The notes: generated by a model not told the origin, from the letters alone. A stretch of 38,670 bases of DNA from Rhodocyclaceae bacterium (GCA_020445745.1 JAGRGB010000045.1:1-38670), one strand, 5' to 3'; positions 26,554 through 35,824 are shown, numbered from the stretch's first letter. Made by a program: numbers and translations.

Positions 26554-28527
26554 TCAGATGTCGGCCTCGACGGTGTCGCCCTTGGCTTCCATCCAGGCCC
26601 GGCGCGAAGCCGCCTCGCCCTTGCCCATCAGCAATGTGAACATCTTTCGGGTGTCGATCAATCCACCGGCACGCACCCGCACCGGCAATACGCGACGAGT
26701 GGCGGCTGCCATCGTCGTCTCGCGCAACTGGTCCGGATTCATCTCGCCAAGGCCCTTGAAGCGACCGATTTCGATGCTCTCGGGGCGGATTCCCTCCTGC
26801 TCGAGCCGGTCGCGGATTGCCGTCAGCTCGCCATCGTCGAGGGCGTACAGCCTGCGGGCAGGTCGCTTCTTGCCCTGGGCTGGCACGTCCACCCGGTACA
26901 GCGGGGGCTGGGCGACGAACACGTGGCCGCCGGCGATCAAGGCCGGAAAGTGCCTGAAGAACAGGGTCAGCAGCAGCGTCTGGATATGGGAGCCGTCGAC
27001 ATCGGCATCCGACATGATGATGATCTTGCCGTAGCGAAGCCCGGCAAGATCGGGCAGGTCGTCGGGTCCGTGGGCATCGACCGCGAGGGCGACCGCGATG
27101 TCGTGGATCTCGGTGTTGGCGAACAGGCGGTTCGGGTCCACTTCCCAGGCGTTCTGCACCTTGCCGCGCAGTGGCAGGATGGCCTGGATTTCCTTGTCGC
27201 GAGCCATCTTGGCCGAGCCGCCGGCAGAATCGCCTTCCACCAGGAAGATCTCGTTTTCGGCGATGTCCTCCGACTCGCAGTCCGAGAGCTTGCCGGGCAG
27301 CACCGCGACGCCGGAGGTCTTGCGCTTCTCGACCTTCTGGGCGTTCTTCTGGCGGGCCTGGGCCGAGCGGATCGCCAGTTCGGCGATCGCCTTGCCGGCA
27401 TCGACGTGATTGTTCAGCCAGATCTCGAACGGGTCGCGCACCACGCCTGAAACCAGCTTCACCGCCTCGCGCGAATTGAGCTTTTCTTTGACCTGCCCCT
27501 GAAACTGGGGGTCCAGCAGGCGCGCCGACAACACGAAACTCATGCGTCCGCAGACGTCGTCCTGCTGCAGCTTGACGGCACGGGGCAGCAGCGCGTGATG
27601 TTCCACGAAACTCTTTACCGCGTCGAAGACGCCGGCCTTGAGGCCTGATTCGTGGGTGCCGCCGGCCACCGTCGGGATCAGGTTGACGTAGGATTCGCTT
27701 GCCGCGGGATGCTCGAACCAGCCCAGCGCCCATGCCGCGCCCTCGCCGTCGGCGAAGGCGGCGTCGTCCTGGTCGGCGTACTTCTCCGCGGCAAAGACGG
27801 GTGCGAGTGGGCTTTGCTCGCCAGCGGCCTCTTCGAGGTAGGCGGCGAGGCCGCCGGGATAGGTCCATGATTTCGACAAGGGTGGTCCGTCGGTCTGCTC
27901 TATGTCGAGACGCACCGACACGCCGGCCAGCAGCACCGCCTTCGAGCGCAGCAGACGCTCCAGCTCAGACTGCGGCACCCGCGGGCTGTCGAAGTACTTC
28001 GGGTCGGGCCAGACCCGGACGCGCGTGCCGCTCCTGCGCCCGCATCCGCCTTCGTCACGCAGCTCGCCGATGTGTTCGCCACCCTCGGAGAAGTCGATCC
28101 GGTGGATCCGGCCATCGCGCCGGACTTCGACTTCGACCCGCGTCGACAACGCGTTGGTGACCGCCACGCCGACACCGTGGAGGCCTCCGGAGAAGGCGTA
28201 GGCAGCGTTGCCTTGGCGCTTGTCGAACTTGCCGCCGGCGTGCAGCCGGGTGAACGCCAGTACCACCACCGGCACCCCTTCCTCCGGGTGCAGGCCGACC
28301 GGAATGCCGCGACCGTCGTCGGCGACGGTCACCGAACCGTCGAGGTGAAGGCAGACCTCGATGGTTCGCGCCGAGCCAGCCAGTGCCTCGTCGGCGGCGT
28401 TGTCGATGACTTCCTGGATGACGTGGGCCGGCGAATCGGTGCGGGTGTACATGCCGGGGCGTTCCCGCACCGGTTCCAGGCCCTTCAGCACCCGGAAGGA
28501 TGATTCGTCGTATTGCTTGTTTGCCAT
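26554..28527 (-). CDS. parE: DNA topoisomerase IV subunit B
   Basis: The true start is the ATG at 28525-28527 ([20 protein letters not shown]), giving 657 residues; the open frame further upstream overlaps coq7 and is spurious. The ATPase GHKL motifs are present: [24 protein letters not shown] and [15 protein letters not shown]. The transducer domain ends with [20 protein letters not shown]. The TOPRIM acidic residues are in [17 protein letters not shown] and [19 protein letters not shown]. It pairs with ParC, whose gene follows, and 74 bases separate it from coq7 upstream. There is no GyrB-type insertion, supporting ParE. Confidence 0.96.
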   Translation of the reverse strand: MANKQYDESSFRVLKGLEPVRERPGMYTRTDSPAHVIQEVIDNAADEALAGSARTIEVCLHLDGSVTVADDGRGIPVGLHPEEGVPVVVLAFTRLHAGGKFDKRQGNAAYAFSGGLHGVGVAVTNALSTRVEVEVRRDGRIHRIDFSEGGEHIGELRDEGGCGRRSGTRVRVWPDPKYFDSPRVPQSELERLLRSKAVLLAGVSVRLDIEQTDGPPLSKSWTYPGGLAAYLEEAAGEQSPLAPVFAAEKYADQDDAAFADGEGAAWALGWFEHPAASESYVNLIPTVAGGTHESGLKAGVFDAVKSFVEHHALLPRAVKLQQDDVCGRMSFVLSARLLDPQFQGQVKEKLNSREAVKLVSGVVRDPFEIWLNNHVDAGKAIAELAIRSAQARQKNAQKVEKRKTSGVAVLPGKLSDCESEDIAENEIFLVEGDSAGGSAKMARDKEIQAILPLRGKVQNAWEVDPNRLFANTEIHDIAVALAVDAHGPDDLPDLAGLRYGKIIIMSDADVDGSHIQTLLLTLFFRHFPALIAGGHVFVAQPPLYRVDVPAQGKKRPARRLYALDDGELTAIRDRLEQEGIRPESIEIGRFKGLGEMNPDQLRETTMAAATRRVLPVRVRAGGLIDTRKMFTLLMGKGEAASRRAWMEAKGDTVEADI

Positions 28528-28601
28528 GATCGAAAATGCAGGGTAGGGCGCCCGGCACGGGTCCGGACGGTGATCGCTGGCCGGTGATCCGCAGCCCTCG
28601 C

Positions 28602-29222
28602 TCAGACCCAGTAGGAGGTCCGCGTCATGACGCGGGAAGCGAGCTTCATCGCCGTGCGCACCGGTGCAGGGAATTCGGCGGCGCCGAGATCGACGGCCGT
28701 GCGCGCGTGGGCGGCTTCGTCCTGGCGCATCTGATCGACGATCGCCCGTGAGCGCGTGTCGTGTTCGGGCAGGCGGTCGAGGTGGTCCTTCAGGTGCTGC
28801 TCGACCTGGCGCTCGGTCTCGGCCAGGAAACCGAGATTGACACGATCTCCGAGGCGCGCGGCGATCAGGCCGAGCCCGAGGGATCCGGCGTACCACAGCG
28901 GGTTGAGCAGGCTCTTGCGCCCGCCCAGTTCCTGGATGCGCTGCTCGGTCCAGGCCAGATGCTCGGTCTCCTCGTGGGCAGCCTGCATCAGCGACTGACG
29001 GACGCCGTCGTCGCGCGACAGCAGCGCCTGCCCCTGATACAAGGCCTGGGCACAGATCTCGCCGCAATGGTTGATTCGCATCAGCGCGGCGGCGTGCCGG
29101 CGCTCCTCGGCGCTGAGTTCCCCTTCCGGGATCTCGGCGCCGGGCGTCGGCCGCAAACTGACGGGTATGCCGAAAAGTGTTCGCAGGCCCCGGTCGAACT
29201 GGATGATGAACTGGTCGATCAT
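28602..29222 (-). CDS. coq7: 3-demethoxyubiquinol 3-hydroxylase (Coq7 type)
   Basis: This 206-residue diiron enzyme performs the last ring hydroxylation in ubiquinone synthesis. Ligands of the four-helix bundle are visible: E55 in [11 protein letters not shown]85 and H88 in HEETEHLAW, a Glu at about 135-137 ([12 protein letters not shown]), and E169/H172 in [10 protein letters not shown]. Middle hydrophobic helices (about 108-123) suit membrane association. The start ATG at 29220-29222 is two bases beyond the CNP1-like gene's stop, indicating coupling. Beta- and gammaproteobacteria use Coq7 or UbiF for this step; this is clearly the Coq7 kind. Confidence 0.96.
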   Translation of the reverse strand: MIDQFIIQFDRGLRTLFGIPVSLRPTPGAEIPEGELSAEERRHAAALMRINHCGEICAQALYQGQALLSRDDGVRQSLMQAAHEETEHLAWTEQRIQELGGRKSLLNPLWYAGSLGLGLIAARLGDRVNLGFLAETERQVEQHLKDHLDRLPEHDTRSRAIVDQMRQDEAAHARTAVDLGAAEFPAPVRTAMKLASRVMTRTSYWV

Positions 29223-29224
29223 GG

Positions 29225-29725
29225 CTATCGGGAAAAACTCGGTGGTGATGAAGCCCGCAGCGCACGCAGCGCAGCCGCCCGGTCGAGCACGCTGCTTGGT
29301 CCGTCGCACAGGTATTCGAGGGCCAGCGCGGCGCGCTGCCGGTTCGGGCCGCCTTCCTCTATGCGCCGCCACTGCGGCTCGGCCACCGTCATCCAGCGGC
29401 CGTCGCGCTGACCGATGGCGATGATCCTGTACTCGGCGGTCTGGCAGCGAATGGCCTCGTAGGTGACCGTGCGGGCTCCGCCGGGCGCATCGACGACGAT
29501 GGTCAGCCGCACGTCGCGGTCCGGGTGGACGTCGATGCTGTCTTCGTCGACCTGGAACCGGTTGTCGCTGAGCCTGCTGACGGTGAACGGGAGCAGGCGG
29601 TCCTCGCTCGGATAGGCGGGTAGGGGCGGCTCCGGTGGCGCAGGCGCCGGCGTCGTCGCGCAACCCGCGATCAGCAGGTACAGCGAGCCGATCCAGGCCA
29701 CGCCAAAGGGGAATCTCGACCGCAT
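29225..29725 (-). CDS. CNP1-like family lipoprotein
   Basis: The ATG at 29723-29725 gives 166 residues beginning [19 protein letters not shown] with the lipobox LIAGC (C near residue 23), so it is probably an outer- or inner-membrane lipoprotein. A proline-rich spacer is followed by the CNP1-like domain (PF08750): [20 protein letters not shown], then [20 protein letters not shown] and [16 protein letters not shown]. The family was named from a Neisseria protein and its function is poorly known. An alternative start upstream ([14 protein letters not shown], near 29767) would bury the signal sequence. It is two bases from coq7. Its fold pattern recalls the adhesin-E-like domain of the carbonic anhydrase fusion at 5.7 kb. 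Confidence 0.85.
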   Translation of the reverse strand: MRSRFPFGVAWIGSLYLLIAGCATTPAPAPPEPPLPAYPSEDRLLPFTVSRLSDNRFQVDEDSIDVHPDRDVRLTIVVDAPGGARTVTYEAIRCQTAEYRIIAIGQRDGRWMTVAEPQWRRIEEGGPNRQRAALALEYLCDGPSSVLDRAAALRALRASSPPSFSR

Positions 29726-29828
29726 CCAGTTCGTCGCAATGCTCTCGTGGGGCGAAGCATACCCCATTCGTCCGCGCGCCCGGCGCGACCGGTCGGTCGG
29801 CGTCGGGCGCGCTGCGGCCGGTGGTGGC

Positions 29829-30422
29829 TCAGGCGGACAGCGCAGCCTCGATTTCCGCGAAGGTCGAGGCGACCGTGCCGGACGGCATCGGAATGCCCAA
29901 CTGGCGGGCAATCTGCGAGGAAGAGAAGATGCCACGGATCGCCAGCGTGCCACCGGCAACGCGTTCGGTGACGATCATGTGCTGGCGCCCCGCGCGTGCC
30001 AGCGTGGCGACGACGTGGCCGACCTCGGCCCGGGTTACGTCGTCGATGTCGACGGCCTCGACCCGGTCGAGGGGCACCATCGCGTCCCGCACGTCGAGTT
30101 CGGCGGTGCTGATACCCCGCTGGGCGGCGAGTTGCACGGGCTTTTCGCCGAGCAGGTCGGTGGCGGTGATAAGACCCAGCAACTTGCGACCGCCCTCGAC
30201 CACGAACAGCGAGCGCACGCCGCGCAGGATCATCGCCTGGTTGGCGTCGGGCAGCGGCGTGTCCGGGGCGATGGTCGCCGCCGCGATCAACCTGAGATCG
30301 GTCATCACGTCGATCGCGGGCGAATCGGACCGTACTTTCCGGGTACGTCCGGCGTCGACGACCTCGCAATTGGCGTCGCCGATCTTCGTTTGTGCAAGCG
30401 GCGCGTAGCTTTCCCTCTCCAT
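29829..30422 (-). CDS. Tandem CBS-domain protein
   Basis: The 197-residue protein contains two CBS motifs forming one Bateman module. The first is at about 37-95 (IDVMTDLRLIAAATIAPDTP and SLFVVEGGRKLLGLITATDL). The second is at about 112-180 (VRDAMVPLDRVEAVDIDDV, then HMIVTERVAGGTLAIRGIFS). No other domain is present. Such small CBS proteins bind adenosine nucleotides and regulate a partner; the partner is not evident. A ribosome-binding site (GGGGGGAAC on the minus strand) precedes the ATG. It lies 73 bases after rppH on the same strand and about 100 bases before the CNP1-like gene. Confidence 0.9.
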   Translation of the reverse strand: MERESYAPLAQTKIGDANCEVVDAGRTRKVRSDSPAIDVMTDLRLIAAATIAPDTPLPDANQAMILRGVRSLFVVEGGRKLLGLITATDLLGEKPVQLAAQRGISTAELDVRDAMVPLDRVEAVDIDDVTRAEVGHVVATLARAGRQHMIVTERVAGGTLAIRGIFSSSQIARQLGIPMPSGTVASTFAEIEAALSA

Positions 30423-30495
30423 GCTTTGTTCCCCCCTTACGTTGCAGTAGCCGGCCCATGGGCCGGAACCCGAAATTGTCTCCGGCTGGCGCGAT

Positions 30496-31020
30496 TCAGC
30501 TGGCGACGCTGTTGGCGCGATACGCCGCCGGTCGTTCGCGAAGCCGGTCCCGGAAGATCAGCCGCGCCAATTCGTTCAGGGCGCGCTGGTACACGTCTCG
30601 CTTGAACTCGATCACCGTCTCGAGCGGCACCCAGTACTCGCTCCAGCGCCATGCGTCGAACTCCGGGTGCGAACTCGCCCTCAGCGATACGTCCGTGTCC
30701 CGCCCCACGAGTCGGAGCAGAAACCAGATCTGCTTTTGACCCCTGTATGTGTTGCGCCACTCCCTTCTGATCCAGTTCTTCGGAACGTCGTACCTCAACC
30801 AGCCTCGCGTGCGGCCGATGATCTTCACATGTTCGGGAAGGAGACCGACCTCCTCGAAGAGCTCCCTGTACATGGCCTGCTCCGGATTTTCACCGTGCTT
30901 GATGCCGCCTTGCGGGAACTGCCAGGAGTGCTCTCGTATCCGCTTGCCCCAGAAGACCTCGTTGCGCCCATTGACCAGGATGATGCCGACGTTCGGGCGA
31001 TAGCCTTCACGGTCGAGCAT
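30496..31020 (-). CDS. rppH: RNA pyrophosphohydrolase RppH
   Basis: The ATG at 31018-31020 gives 174 residues ([20 protein letters not shown]), with AGAGG upstream. The Nudix box is complete: [20 protein letters not shown], followed by VGL. WQFPQGG and the RNA-end-binding [20 protein letters not shown] are typical of RppH. It removes pyrophosphate from the 5' end of transcripts to trigger decay by RNase E. Divergent placement from proS with the reading frames 137 bases apart is common in betaproteobacteria. An operator-like dyad directly abuts its start codon. Confidence 0.96.
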   Translation of the reverse strand: MLDREGYRPNVGIILVNGRNEVFWGKRIREHSWQFPQGGIKHGENPEQAMYRELFEEVGLLPEHVKIIGRTRGWLRYDVPKNWIRREWRNTYRGQKQIWFLLRLVGRDTDVSLRASSHPEFDAWRWSEYWVPLETVIEFKRDVYQRALNELARLIFRDRLRERPAAYRANSVAS

Positions 31021-31049
31021 TGTCAAACCTCTAAATGCATGGATTGACA
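31021..31049. promoter_or_regulatory. Inverted repeat between rppH and proS
   Basis: TGTCAAACC (31021-31029) and GGATTGACA (31041-31049) form an 8-of-9 dyad with an 11-base AT-rich spacer, directly before the rppH start. TTGACA at 31044-31049 also resembles a -35 box for proS, but no good -10 lies at 17 bases. It may be an operator or a chance dyad. Confidence 0.4.
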
Positions 31050-31050
31050 A

Positions 31051-31098
31051 GGATTCTTCCACAATTCCCGGGCAAAAGAAAGAAAGCCCGCAGAATCC
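31051..31098 (+). repeat. Nested inverted repeat in the proS leader
   Basis: An outer stem GGATTCT (31051-31057)/AGAATCC (31092-31098) encloses an inner stem CGGGC (31069-31073)/GCCCG (31086-31090) with a purine-rich loop. It lies 60 bases before the proS ATG and could fold in the mRNA leader or act as a protein site. Confidence 0.45.
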
Positions 31099-31157
31099 TC
31101 GAAAGCGCCAATCCCGCTAAAATCTTCCTTTTCGACATCTCCAATCCGGATCGTTCC

Positions 31158-32867
31158 ATGCGCGCATCGCAATTCTTCATTTCCACCCTGAAGGAAGCCC
31201 CTTCGGATGCCGAGGTCGCCAGCCAGAAGCTGATGCTTCGCGCCGGCCTGATACGCAAGGTCGCAGCCGGCATCTACACCTGGATGCCGCTCGGCCTGCG
31301 TTGCCTGCGCAAGGTCGAGGGCATTGTTCGCGAAGAGATGAACCGTGCCGGGGCGATCGAGTTGCTGATGCCGGCGGTGCAGCCGGCGGAACTGTGGCAG
31401 GAATCCGGCCGCTGGGAGTTCTACGGTCCCGAGTTGCTGCGCTTCAAGGACCGCCACGAGCGCGATTTCGTGATCGGTCCGACCCACGAAGAGGTGATCG
31501 GCGACGTCGCGCGTCGCGAGCTGCGCAGCTATCGCCAACTGCCGAAACATTTCTACCAGATCCAGACCAAGTTCCGGGACGAGATCCGTCCGCGCTTCGG
31601 CGTCATGCGGGGGCGCGAATTCGTCATGAAGGACGGCTATTCCTTCCATGCCGATTACGCTGATCTGCAGCGCGAATACGACAACATGCACGCCACCTAC
31701 ACCCGCATCTTCGGCCGCCTGGGGCTCGAATTCCGTGCGGTTGCGGCGGATACCGGGTCGATTGGCGGCAGTGGCTCGCACGAGTTCCACGTGATCGCCG
31801 ATACCGGCGAGGACACCATCGCCTACTGTCCCGATTCCGGCTACGCGGCCAATGTCGAGCTTGCCGAAGCCGTGGCTGCGGGCGGCGAGCGGCCGGCGGC
31901 CGCTGCAGGCCTGGCCAAGGTCCACACGCCCGGGGTGCGTACCATCGACGAGCTCGCCGCCTTCCTCGCGATCCCCGTCGAGACCACGGTCAAGGCGATC
32001 GTCGTCGAATCCACCGATGGCGTCCCGGTGCTGATGCTGCTGCGCGGGGACCACGAACTGAACGAGATCAAGGCGCAGAATCTGGCGGGCATCCGCAGTC
32101 CGCTGACCTTCGCCGCGCCGTCGGCGGTGCAGGCCGCGTTCGGCGCCGAATCCGGCTCGTTGGGGCCGGTCGGTTTCGCGGGACGCATCGTCATGGACCG
32201 GACCGTCGCGAGGATGGCCGACTTCGTGACGGGTGCCAACGAGACCGATTTTCATCTCACGGGCGTCAACACCGGTCGCGACTTCGCCGAACCGGAGGTG
32301 GCCGACCTGCGCAACGTGGTCGAAGGCGATCCGTCCCCCGATGGTGCCGGCGCTCTGCGAATCTGTCGCGGCATCGAGGTCGGCCACATCTTCCAGCTGC
32401 GCACGAAGTACTCCGAGGCACTGGGTTGCCGCTTCCTGGACGAGAACGGCCGCGAGGCCATCATGGAGATGGGATGCTACGGCATCGGCGTGTCACGCAT
32501 CCTGGGCGCGGCGATCGAGCAGAACTGGGACGACCGGGGCATCATCTGGCCGGCTGCGATCGCGCCGTTCGAGGTGGTCATCTGCCCGGTCGGCTGGGCC
32601 AAGTCCGAGGCCGTGAAACAACGCGCGCGGAGCATCTATGATGCCTTGATGGCCCTAGGTGTGGACGTGGTCCTCGACGACCGCGGCGAGCGCCCGGGGG
32701 TGATGTTCGCCGACTGGGAACTGATCGGCGTGCCGCACCGGCTCACCATTGGCGAGCGCGGACTTGCCGACGGGGTCGTCGAATACAATGCCCGGGCAGG
32801 CGGGGAGGCGGTGCGCATACCGGTCGATGAGGTGGTCGAGGGTGTTCAGCAACGGATCAGGAACTAG
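31158..32867 (+). CDS. proS: Prolyl-tRNA synthetase (bacterial type)
   Basis: The 569-residue class II synthetase starts at ATG 31158 ([20 protein letters not shown]). Motif 1 is around [20 protein letters not shown], motif 2 is [20 protein letters not shown] and motif 3 is [20 protein letters not shown]. Between motifs 2 and 3, about residues 225-380, is the INS editing domain (YbaK-like) that removes mischarged Ala-tRNA-Pro. The anticodon-binding domain occupies the last about 100 residues. It charges tRNA-Pro in the cytoplasm. The 3' end overlaps the lytic transglycosylase start by 41 bases. Confidence 0.97.
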   Translation: MRASQFFISTLKEAPSDAEVASQKLMLRAGLIRKVAAGIYTWMPLGLRCLRKVEGIVREEMNRAGAIELLMPAVQPAELWQESGRWEFYGPELLRFKDRHERDFVIGPTHEEVIGDVARRELRSYRQLPKHFYQIQTKFRDEIRPRFGVMRGREFVMKDGYSFHADYADLQREYDNMHATYTRIFGRLGLEFRAVAADTGSIGGSGSHEFHVIADTGEDTIAYCPDSGYAANVELAEAVAAGGERPAAAAGLAKVHTPGVRTIDELAAFLAIPVETTVKAIVVESTDGVPVLMLLRGDHELNEIKAQNLAGIRSPLTFAAPSAVQAAFGAESGSLGPVGFAGRIVMDRTVARMADFVTGANETDFHLTGVNTGRDFAEPEVADLRNVVEGDPSPDGAGALRICRGIEVGHIFQLRTKYSEALGCRFLDENGREAIMEMGCYGIGVSRILGAAIEQNWDDRGIIWPAAIAPFEVVICPVGWAKSEAVKQRARSIYDALMALGVDVVLDDRGERPGVMFADWELIGVPHRLTIGERGLADGVVEYNARAGGEAVRIPVDEVVEGVQQRIRN

Positions 32868-33516
32868 TCGGGCTCGATCGCGGCTCTGTGGTGCGGCGCT
32901 GGGGCTGGCCCTGGCGGTGTGCGTGGCGCCCGCGGTCGCCGGCAACCAGCAGTACGAGCCGCTGTCGGCCAGCGTTCGGGCCTCGCTGCACTCGGCGGTC
33001 AGCGATCTTGCATCGCCCGAGCCGGTGTTTCCCTCCGAGGACGAGAAGCAGAACTGGCTCGAGGTGATGTCCGTCCGCCTGGCGCGCTTCATTGGTGACG
33101 ACCGCTACCGAGTCGCGTTCCTGAAGACGGCCTACTACGAGGCTCAGCGGGCGGGCCTCGATCCGCAACTGGTACTGAGCGTGATCCAGGTCGAGAGTGC
33201 CTTTCGCAAGTACGCGGTATCGTCCGCCAAGGCTCGCGGCTACATGCAGGTCATGCCGTTCTGGGTCGGTCTGATCGGCGACGGCGACGACAATCTGTTC
33301 CACCTGCGCACGAATTTGCGATACGGGTGCTCCATCCTGCGCCACTACCTGGACATCGAGAAGGGCAACCTGTTCCGGGCTCTGGGCCGTTACAACGGCT
33401 CGTTGGGCAAGGCGCTCTATCCCAGTCTGGTACTGCGCGCCTGGCGCCGAAACTGGCATTGGCGGGACGAAGCCGTCGTGGCGGGCGATCGGGGGGGAGA
33501 GACGGTCGCGAACTGA
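32827..33516 (+). CDS. SLT-domain lytic transglycosylase
   Basis: From ATG 32827, inside the end of proS, the product has 229 residues. A signal peptide occupies about 1-39 ([20 protein letters not shown]). The SLT domain starts near residue 95: the catalytic glutamate is E123 in [15 protein letters not shown], then [13 protein letters not shown] and [13 protein letters not shown], and [16 protein letters not shown] closes the fold. Such enzymes cut the glycan strand of peptidoglycan, forming anhydro-muramic acid. The 41-base overlap with proS implies coupled expression. It converges with the OsmC-like gene, nine bases away. Confidence 0.93.
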   Translation: MRWSRVFSNGSGTSRARSRLCGAALGLALAVCVAPAVAGNQQYEPLSASVRASLHSAVSDLASPEPVFPSEDEKQNWLEVMSVRLARFIGDDRYRVAFLKTAYYEAQRAGLDPQLVLSVIQVESAFRKYAVSSAKARGYMQVMPFWVGLIGDGDDNLFHLRTNLRYGCSILRHYLDIEKGNLFRALGRYNGSLGKALYPSLVLRAWRRNWHWRDEAVVAGDRGGETVAN

Positions 33517-33525
33517 GTGCCCGCC

Positions 33526-33945
33526 TCAGGCCACTTCGACGATCTCCCATTCGTGCGATATTTCGGCGGTCTTGCCGAGCATGATCGACGCTGAGCAATA
33601 TTTTTCCGCAGACAGGTGGATCGCCCGCTCGACCTTCCCTTCATCCAGGCCCTTTCCGCTGATCGTGTAGACGAAGCGAATCCGGGTGAACACCTTCGGA
33701 TCGCTTTCGGCCCGCTCGGCGAACAGCTTCACGGTGCAGTCACGCACGTCCTGACGGGAACGCTTCAGGATCAGGACCACGTCGAACGCCGTACAGCCGC
33801 CTGCACCGGCGAGCAACATCTCCATCGGTCTGGGTGCCAGATTGCGCCCGCCGGCTTCTGGGGCGCCGTCCATGTTCACCAGGTGCCCGGTTCCGGTTTC
33901 GGCAACGAAGCTCATGCCGTCGAGCCACTTGATCGTGCATTCCAA
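33526..33945 (-). CDS. OsmC-family protein (YhfA-like)
   Basis: I choose the TTG at 33943-33945 because AGGAG stands seven bases before it and the product (139 residues, ECTIKWLDGMSF...) then matches E. coli YhfA in length and start. An upstream frame to 33987 is less likely. OsmC-type cysteines are at AGGCTAFDVV and SAEKYCSASIML, the pair that handles peroxides in true OsmC/Ohr. Other conserved parts are RPMEMLLAGAG and ILKRSRQDVRDC. YhfA-group function is not established; thiol-dependent peroxide or electrophile defence is a family-based guess. Confidence 0.9.
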   Translation of the reverse strand: MECTIKWLDGMSFVAETGTGHLVNMDGAPEAGGRNLAPRPMEMLLAGAGGCTAFDVVLILKRSRQDVRDCTVKLFAERAESDPKVFTRIRFVYTISGKGLDEGKVERAIHLSAEKYCSASIMLGKTAEISHEWEIVEVA

Positions 33946-34097
33946 GGTGCATCTCCTGTCGCGTCGGTGAGCGTCATTGTCGATCAATTTGGCGAAGGCC
34001 GCGAAATAGAGGGTGGGGGGGTTGACAGAATGCCGGTTGGGATAGAAAAATTTTATACACGCATAGAAAAGTTTGTAGTGCAGCGCACAAAAAATGC

Positions 34098-34126
34098 TTG
34101 TCGACGGCCGGTTGGTTGGCGATAAT
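34098..34126 (+). promoter_or_regulatory. Sigma-70 promoter of the candidate small RNA
   Basis: TTGTCG (34098-34103) and GATAAT (34121-34126) are spaced by exactly 17 bases. The region just upstream (34041-34096) is A/T-rich, with A-tracts repeated about 21 bases apart (ATAGAAAA at 34042 and 34063), as in UP elements or curved DNA. The predicted start is near 34133. Confidence 0.7.
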
Positions 34127-34132
34127 TCATCT

Positions 34133-34224
34133 CAGTCGGGTCGTCATCGACCCAAACGATGTCTCCTCCACCCTCCTCCTTTGGTGTGGATTTAGCGCGG
34201 CTCTCCGGAGCTGCGTTTTTTTTT
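34133..34224 (+). ncRNA. Candidate small regulatory RNA with anti-Shine-Dalgarno motifs
   Basis: The predicted transcript is about 92 nucleotides. It would begin almost at a perfect hairpin GGGTCG-TCAT-CGACCC (34138-34153). It continues as an unpaired pyrimidine-rich stretch with TCCTCC (34164-34169) and CCTCCTCC (34172-34179), complementary to ribosome-binding sites. It ends in an intrinsic terminator with nine T residues. A sigma-70 promoter stands at the right distance upstream. No convincing reading frame is inside. It lies between osmC (minus strand) and rplM (plus strand), separate from the rplM promoter at 34375. By layout it resembles Hfq-dependent repressor sRNAs. I cannot match it to a named family, and expression is not shown. 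Confidence 0.62.
34196..34224 (+). terminator. Strong intrinsic terminator of the candidate small RNA
   Basis: Stem CGCGGCTC (34196-34203) pairs with GAGCTGCG (34208-34215) with one G-T pair and a TCCG loop. Nine T residues (34216-34224) follow. The polarity is rightward only, and no protein gene precedes it on that strand for about 700 bases. Confidence 0.88.
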
Positions 34225-34374
34225 CCGGCGTGGGCGGGTCGTCGATGGGACGGCTCCACCTGCCGCTGCGCGAAGCGTTGTGCGCTGTGTCGGCGCGCCA
34301 ATCGAGTCCGGTCGCGCCGACCGGAGCCGGCACGCGGACGAAGCTGGCGGGCCGCGGGACGACAGGGCTCCTCA

Positions 34375-34404
34375 TTGACAGGCGGTGCAGTGCTGATCTA
34401 AGAT
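34375..34404 (+). promoter_or_regulatory. Promoter of rplM-rpsI
   Basis: A perfect TTGACA (34375-34380) is followed after 18 bases by TAAGAT (34399-34404) and a GC-rich discriminator CCGCGG, typical of growth-rate-controlled ribosomal promoters. It lies about 50 bases upstream of the rplM ATG. Confidence 0.75.
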
Positions 34405-34457
34405 CCGCGGCTTTCTGCTTAGCGGCCGGTTGAGGCCGATTCCGATCGAGGAACAAG

Positions 34458-34886
34458 ATGAAAACGTTTTCCGCCAAGCCGCACGAGGTCAAGCGCGACT
34501 GGTTCGTCGTCGACGCGACCGACAAGGTTCTTGGCCGGCTCGCAGCCGAGGTCGCCCGCCGCCTGCGCGGCAAGCACAAGGCTGAATACACGCCCCACGT
34601 GGATACCGGCGACTACATCGTGGTCGTCAACGTCGAGAAGCTTCGCGTGACAGGTGCCAAGGCTACCGACAAGAAGTACTACCGGCATAGCGGCTATCCT
34701 GGCGGTATCTACGAGACCAGCTTCGAGAAACTGCAGAAGAAGTTTCCCGCGCGCGTGCTGGAAAAGGCCGTCAAGGGAATGCTGCCGAAGGGCCCCCTCG
34801 GCTACGCGATGCTGAAGAAGATGAAGTGCTACGCCGGCGGTGAGCATCCGCACACGGCGCAGCAACCGAAAGCTCTCGAGATCTGA
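34458..34886 (+). CDS. rplM: 50S ribosomal protein L13
   Basis: The 142-residue product begins [20 protein letters not shown] and shows the L13 sequence throughout, including [32 protein letters not shown] and [20 protein letters not shown]. It assembles early onto 23S rRNA in the large subunit. GAGGAAC precedes the ATG. rpsI follows after 14 bases, the universal bacterial pair. In E. coli, L13 represses its own mRNA; no leader structure resembling that one is evident in the short leader here. Confidence 0.99.
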   Translation: MKTFSAKPHEVKRDWFVVDATDKVLGRLAAEVARRLRGKHKAEYTPHVDTGDYIVVVNVEKLRVTGAKATDKKYYRHSGYPGGIYETSFEKLQKKFPARVLEKAVKGMLPKGPLGYAMLKKMKCYAGGEHPHTAQQPKALEI

Positions 34887-34900
34887 CTAGGAGCCGATAG

Positions 34901-35293
34901 ATGGCGGTGAGTTACAATTATGGCACCGGACGCCGCAAGACCGCGGTCGCACGGGTGTTCATGAAGCCGGGTTCCGGCAAAATCATGGTCAATGGCAAGG
35001 AACTCGACGAGTTCTTCTCCCGTGAGACAGGCCGCATGATCGTCCGTCAGCCACTGGTGCTGACCGAGAACGAAAGTGCCTTCGACATCATGGTCAACGT
35101 CACTGGCGGTGGCGAGTCCGGCCAGGCCGGCGCGGTCCGGCATGGGATCACCCGCGCATTGATCGATCACGACGGCGAATTGAAGGCTGTTCTGCGCAAG
35201 GCCGGATTGGTCAGCCGCGACGCCCGTGAGGTGGAGCGCAAGAAGGTGGGTCTGCGCAAGGCACGCCGGCGCAAGCAATTCTCGAAGCGCTGA
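34901..35293 (+). CDS. rpsI: 30S ribosomal protein S9
   Basis: The 130-residue protein is S9, starting [20 protein letters not shown], with [14 protein letters not shown] in the middle and the conserved basic tail [17 protein letters not shown] whose final Lys-Arg reaches the P-site tRNA. AGGAG is placed before the ATG. It is the second gene of the rplM operon, closed by a strong intrinsic terminator. Confidence 0.99.
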   Translation: MAVSYNYGTGRRKTAVARVFMKPGSGKIMVNGKELDEFFSRETGRMIVRQPLVLTENESAFDIMVNVTGGGESGQAGAVRHGITRALIDHDGELKAVLRKAGLVSRDAREVERKKVGLRKARRRKQFSKR

Positions 35294-35318
35294 TCGGCGC
35301 CTGCTCGATCGCACACAG

Positions 35319-35345
35319 TGCCCCGCCATCGGCGGGGCATTTGCG
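35319..35345 (+). terminator. Intrinsic terminator of the rplM-rpsI operon
   Basis: A perfect stem TGCCCCGCC (35319-35327)/GGCGGGGCA (35331-35339) with an ATC loop stands 26 bases after the rpsI stop, followed by TTTGCG. The T-tract is short, but the stem is very stable. Confidence 0.8.
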
Positions 35346-35388
35346 TTTCGAGAGCCGAAGCCAACTGTCAATGGGCAGAGCGTGGCAC

Positions 35389-35418
35389 TTGGCTTTGGCT
35401 CCATGGTCCCTATATAGT
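35389..35418 (+). promoter_or_regulatory. Probable erpA promoter
   Basis: TTGGCT (35389-35394) and TATAGT (35413-35418) are 18 bases apart within a locally A/T-rich patch (CTATATAGTG), about 55 bases before the erpA ATG. A TTGACA at 35422-35427 lacks a matching -10. No clear IscR box is recognisable. Confidence 0.5.
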
Positions 35419-35473
35419 GTATTGACAAGCCGGCTCGGATCGTACGATTGCCGGCACCCCACAAGGAGATGGC

Positions 35474-35824
35474 ATGAATACCGCATCAGATACCCCGGCG
35501 CCGTTGGTGTTCACCGACAGCGCTGCGTCCAAGGTCAAGGAATTGATCGATGAAGAAGGCAATCCCGACCTCAAGCTGCGGGTCTTCGTGACCGGTGGTG
35601 GCTGTTCCGGCTTCCAGTACGGGTTCACGTTCGACGAAGAGGCCAACGACGACGATACGTCGATGGAGAAGAACGGCGTGACGTTGCTGATCGACGCAAT
35701 GAGCTACCAGTATCTGGTCGGTGCGGAGATCGACTACACGGAAGGCCTCGAGGGCTCGCAGTTCGTCATCAGAAATCCGAACGCAACGACAACCTGCGGC
35801 TGCGGCTCGTCGTTCAGCGTCTGA
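35474..35824 (+). CDS. erpA: Iron-sulfur cluster insertion protein ErpA
   Basis: This 116-residue A-type carrier has the three cluster-binding cysteines: one in [13 protein letters not shown] and two in the C-terminal [12 protein letters not shown]. The length and the [14 protein letters not shown] stretch mark it as ErpA rather than IscA or SufA. It hands Fe-S clusters to target enzymes such as those of isoprenoid synthesis and respiration. AAGGAG precedes the ATG. It follows rpsI as in many betaproteobacteria but has its own promoter and terminator. Confidence 0.97.
   Translation: MNTASDTPAPLVFTDSAASKVKELIDEEGNPDLKLRVFVTGGGCSGFQYGFTFDEEANDDDTSMEKNGVTLLIDAMSYQYLVGAEIDYTEGLEGSQFVIRNPNATTTCGCGSSFSV

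Noticed and set aside
24165-28527. gyrA/gyrB instead of parC/parE
   Set aside because: The C-terminal domain lacks a GyrA-box, the B subunit lacks the GyrB insertion, and the gene order parE-parC is typical of topoisomerase IV.
31044-31072. proS promoter from TTGACA at 31044
   Set aside because: At 17 bases the -10 position reads CCCGGG, so no usable promoter is formed. The box is better seen as one arm of a dyad.
34159-34401. Small reading frame starting inside the candidate small RNA
   Set aside because: It has no ribosome-binding site, runs through the terminator hairpin and gives an Arg/Pro-rich product.
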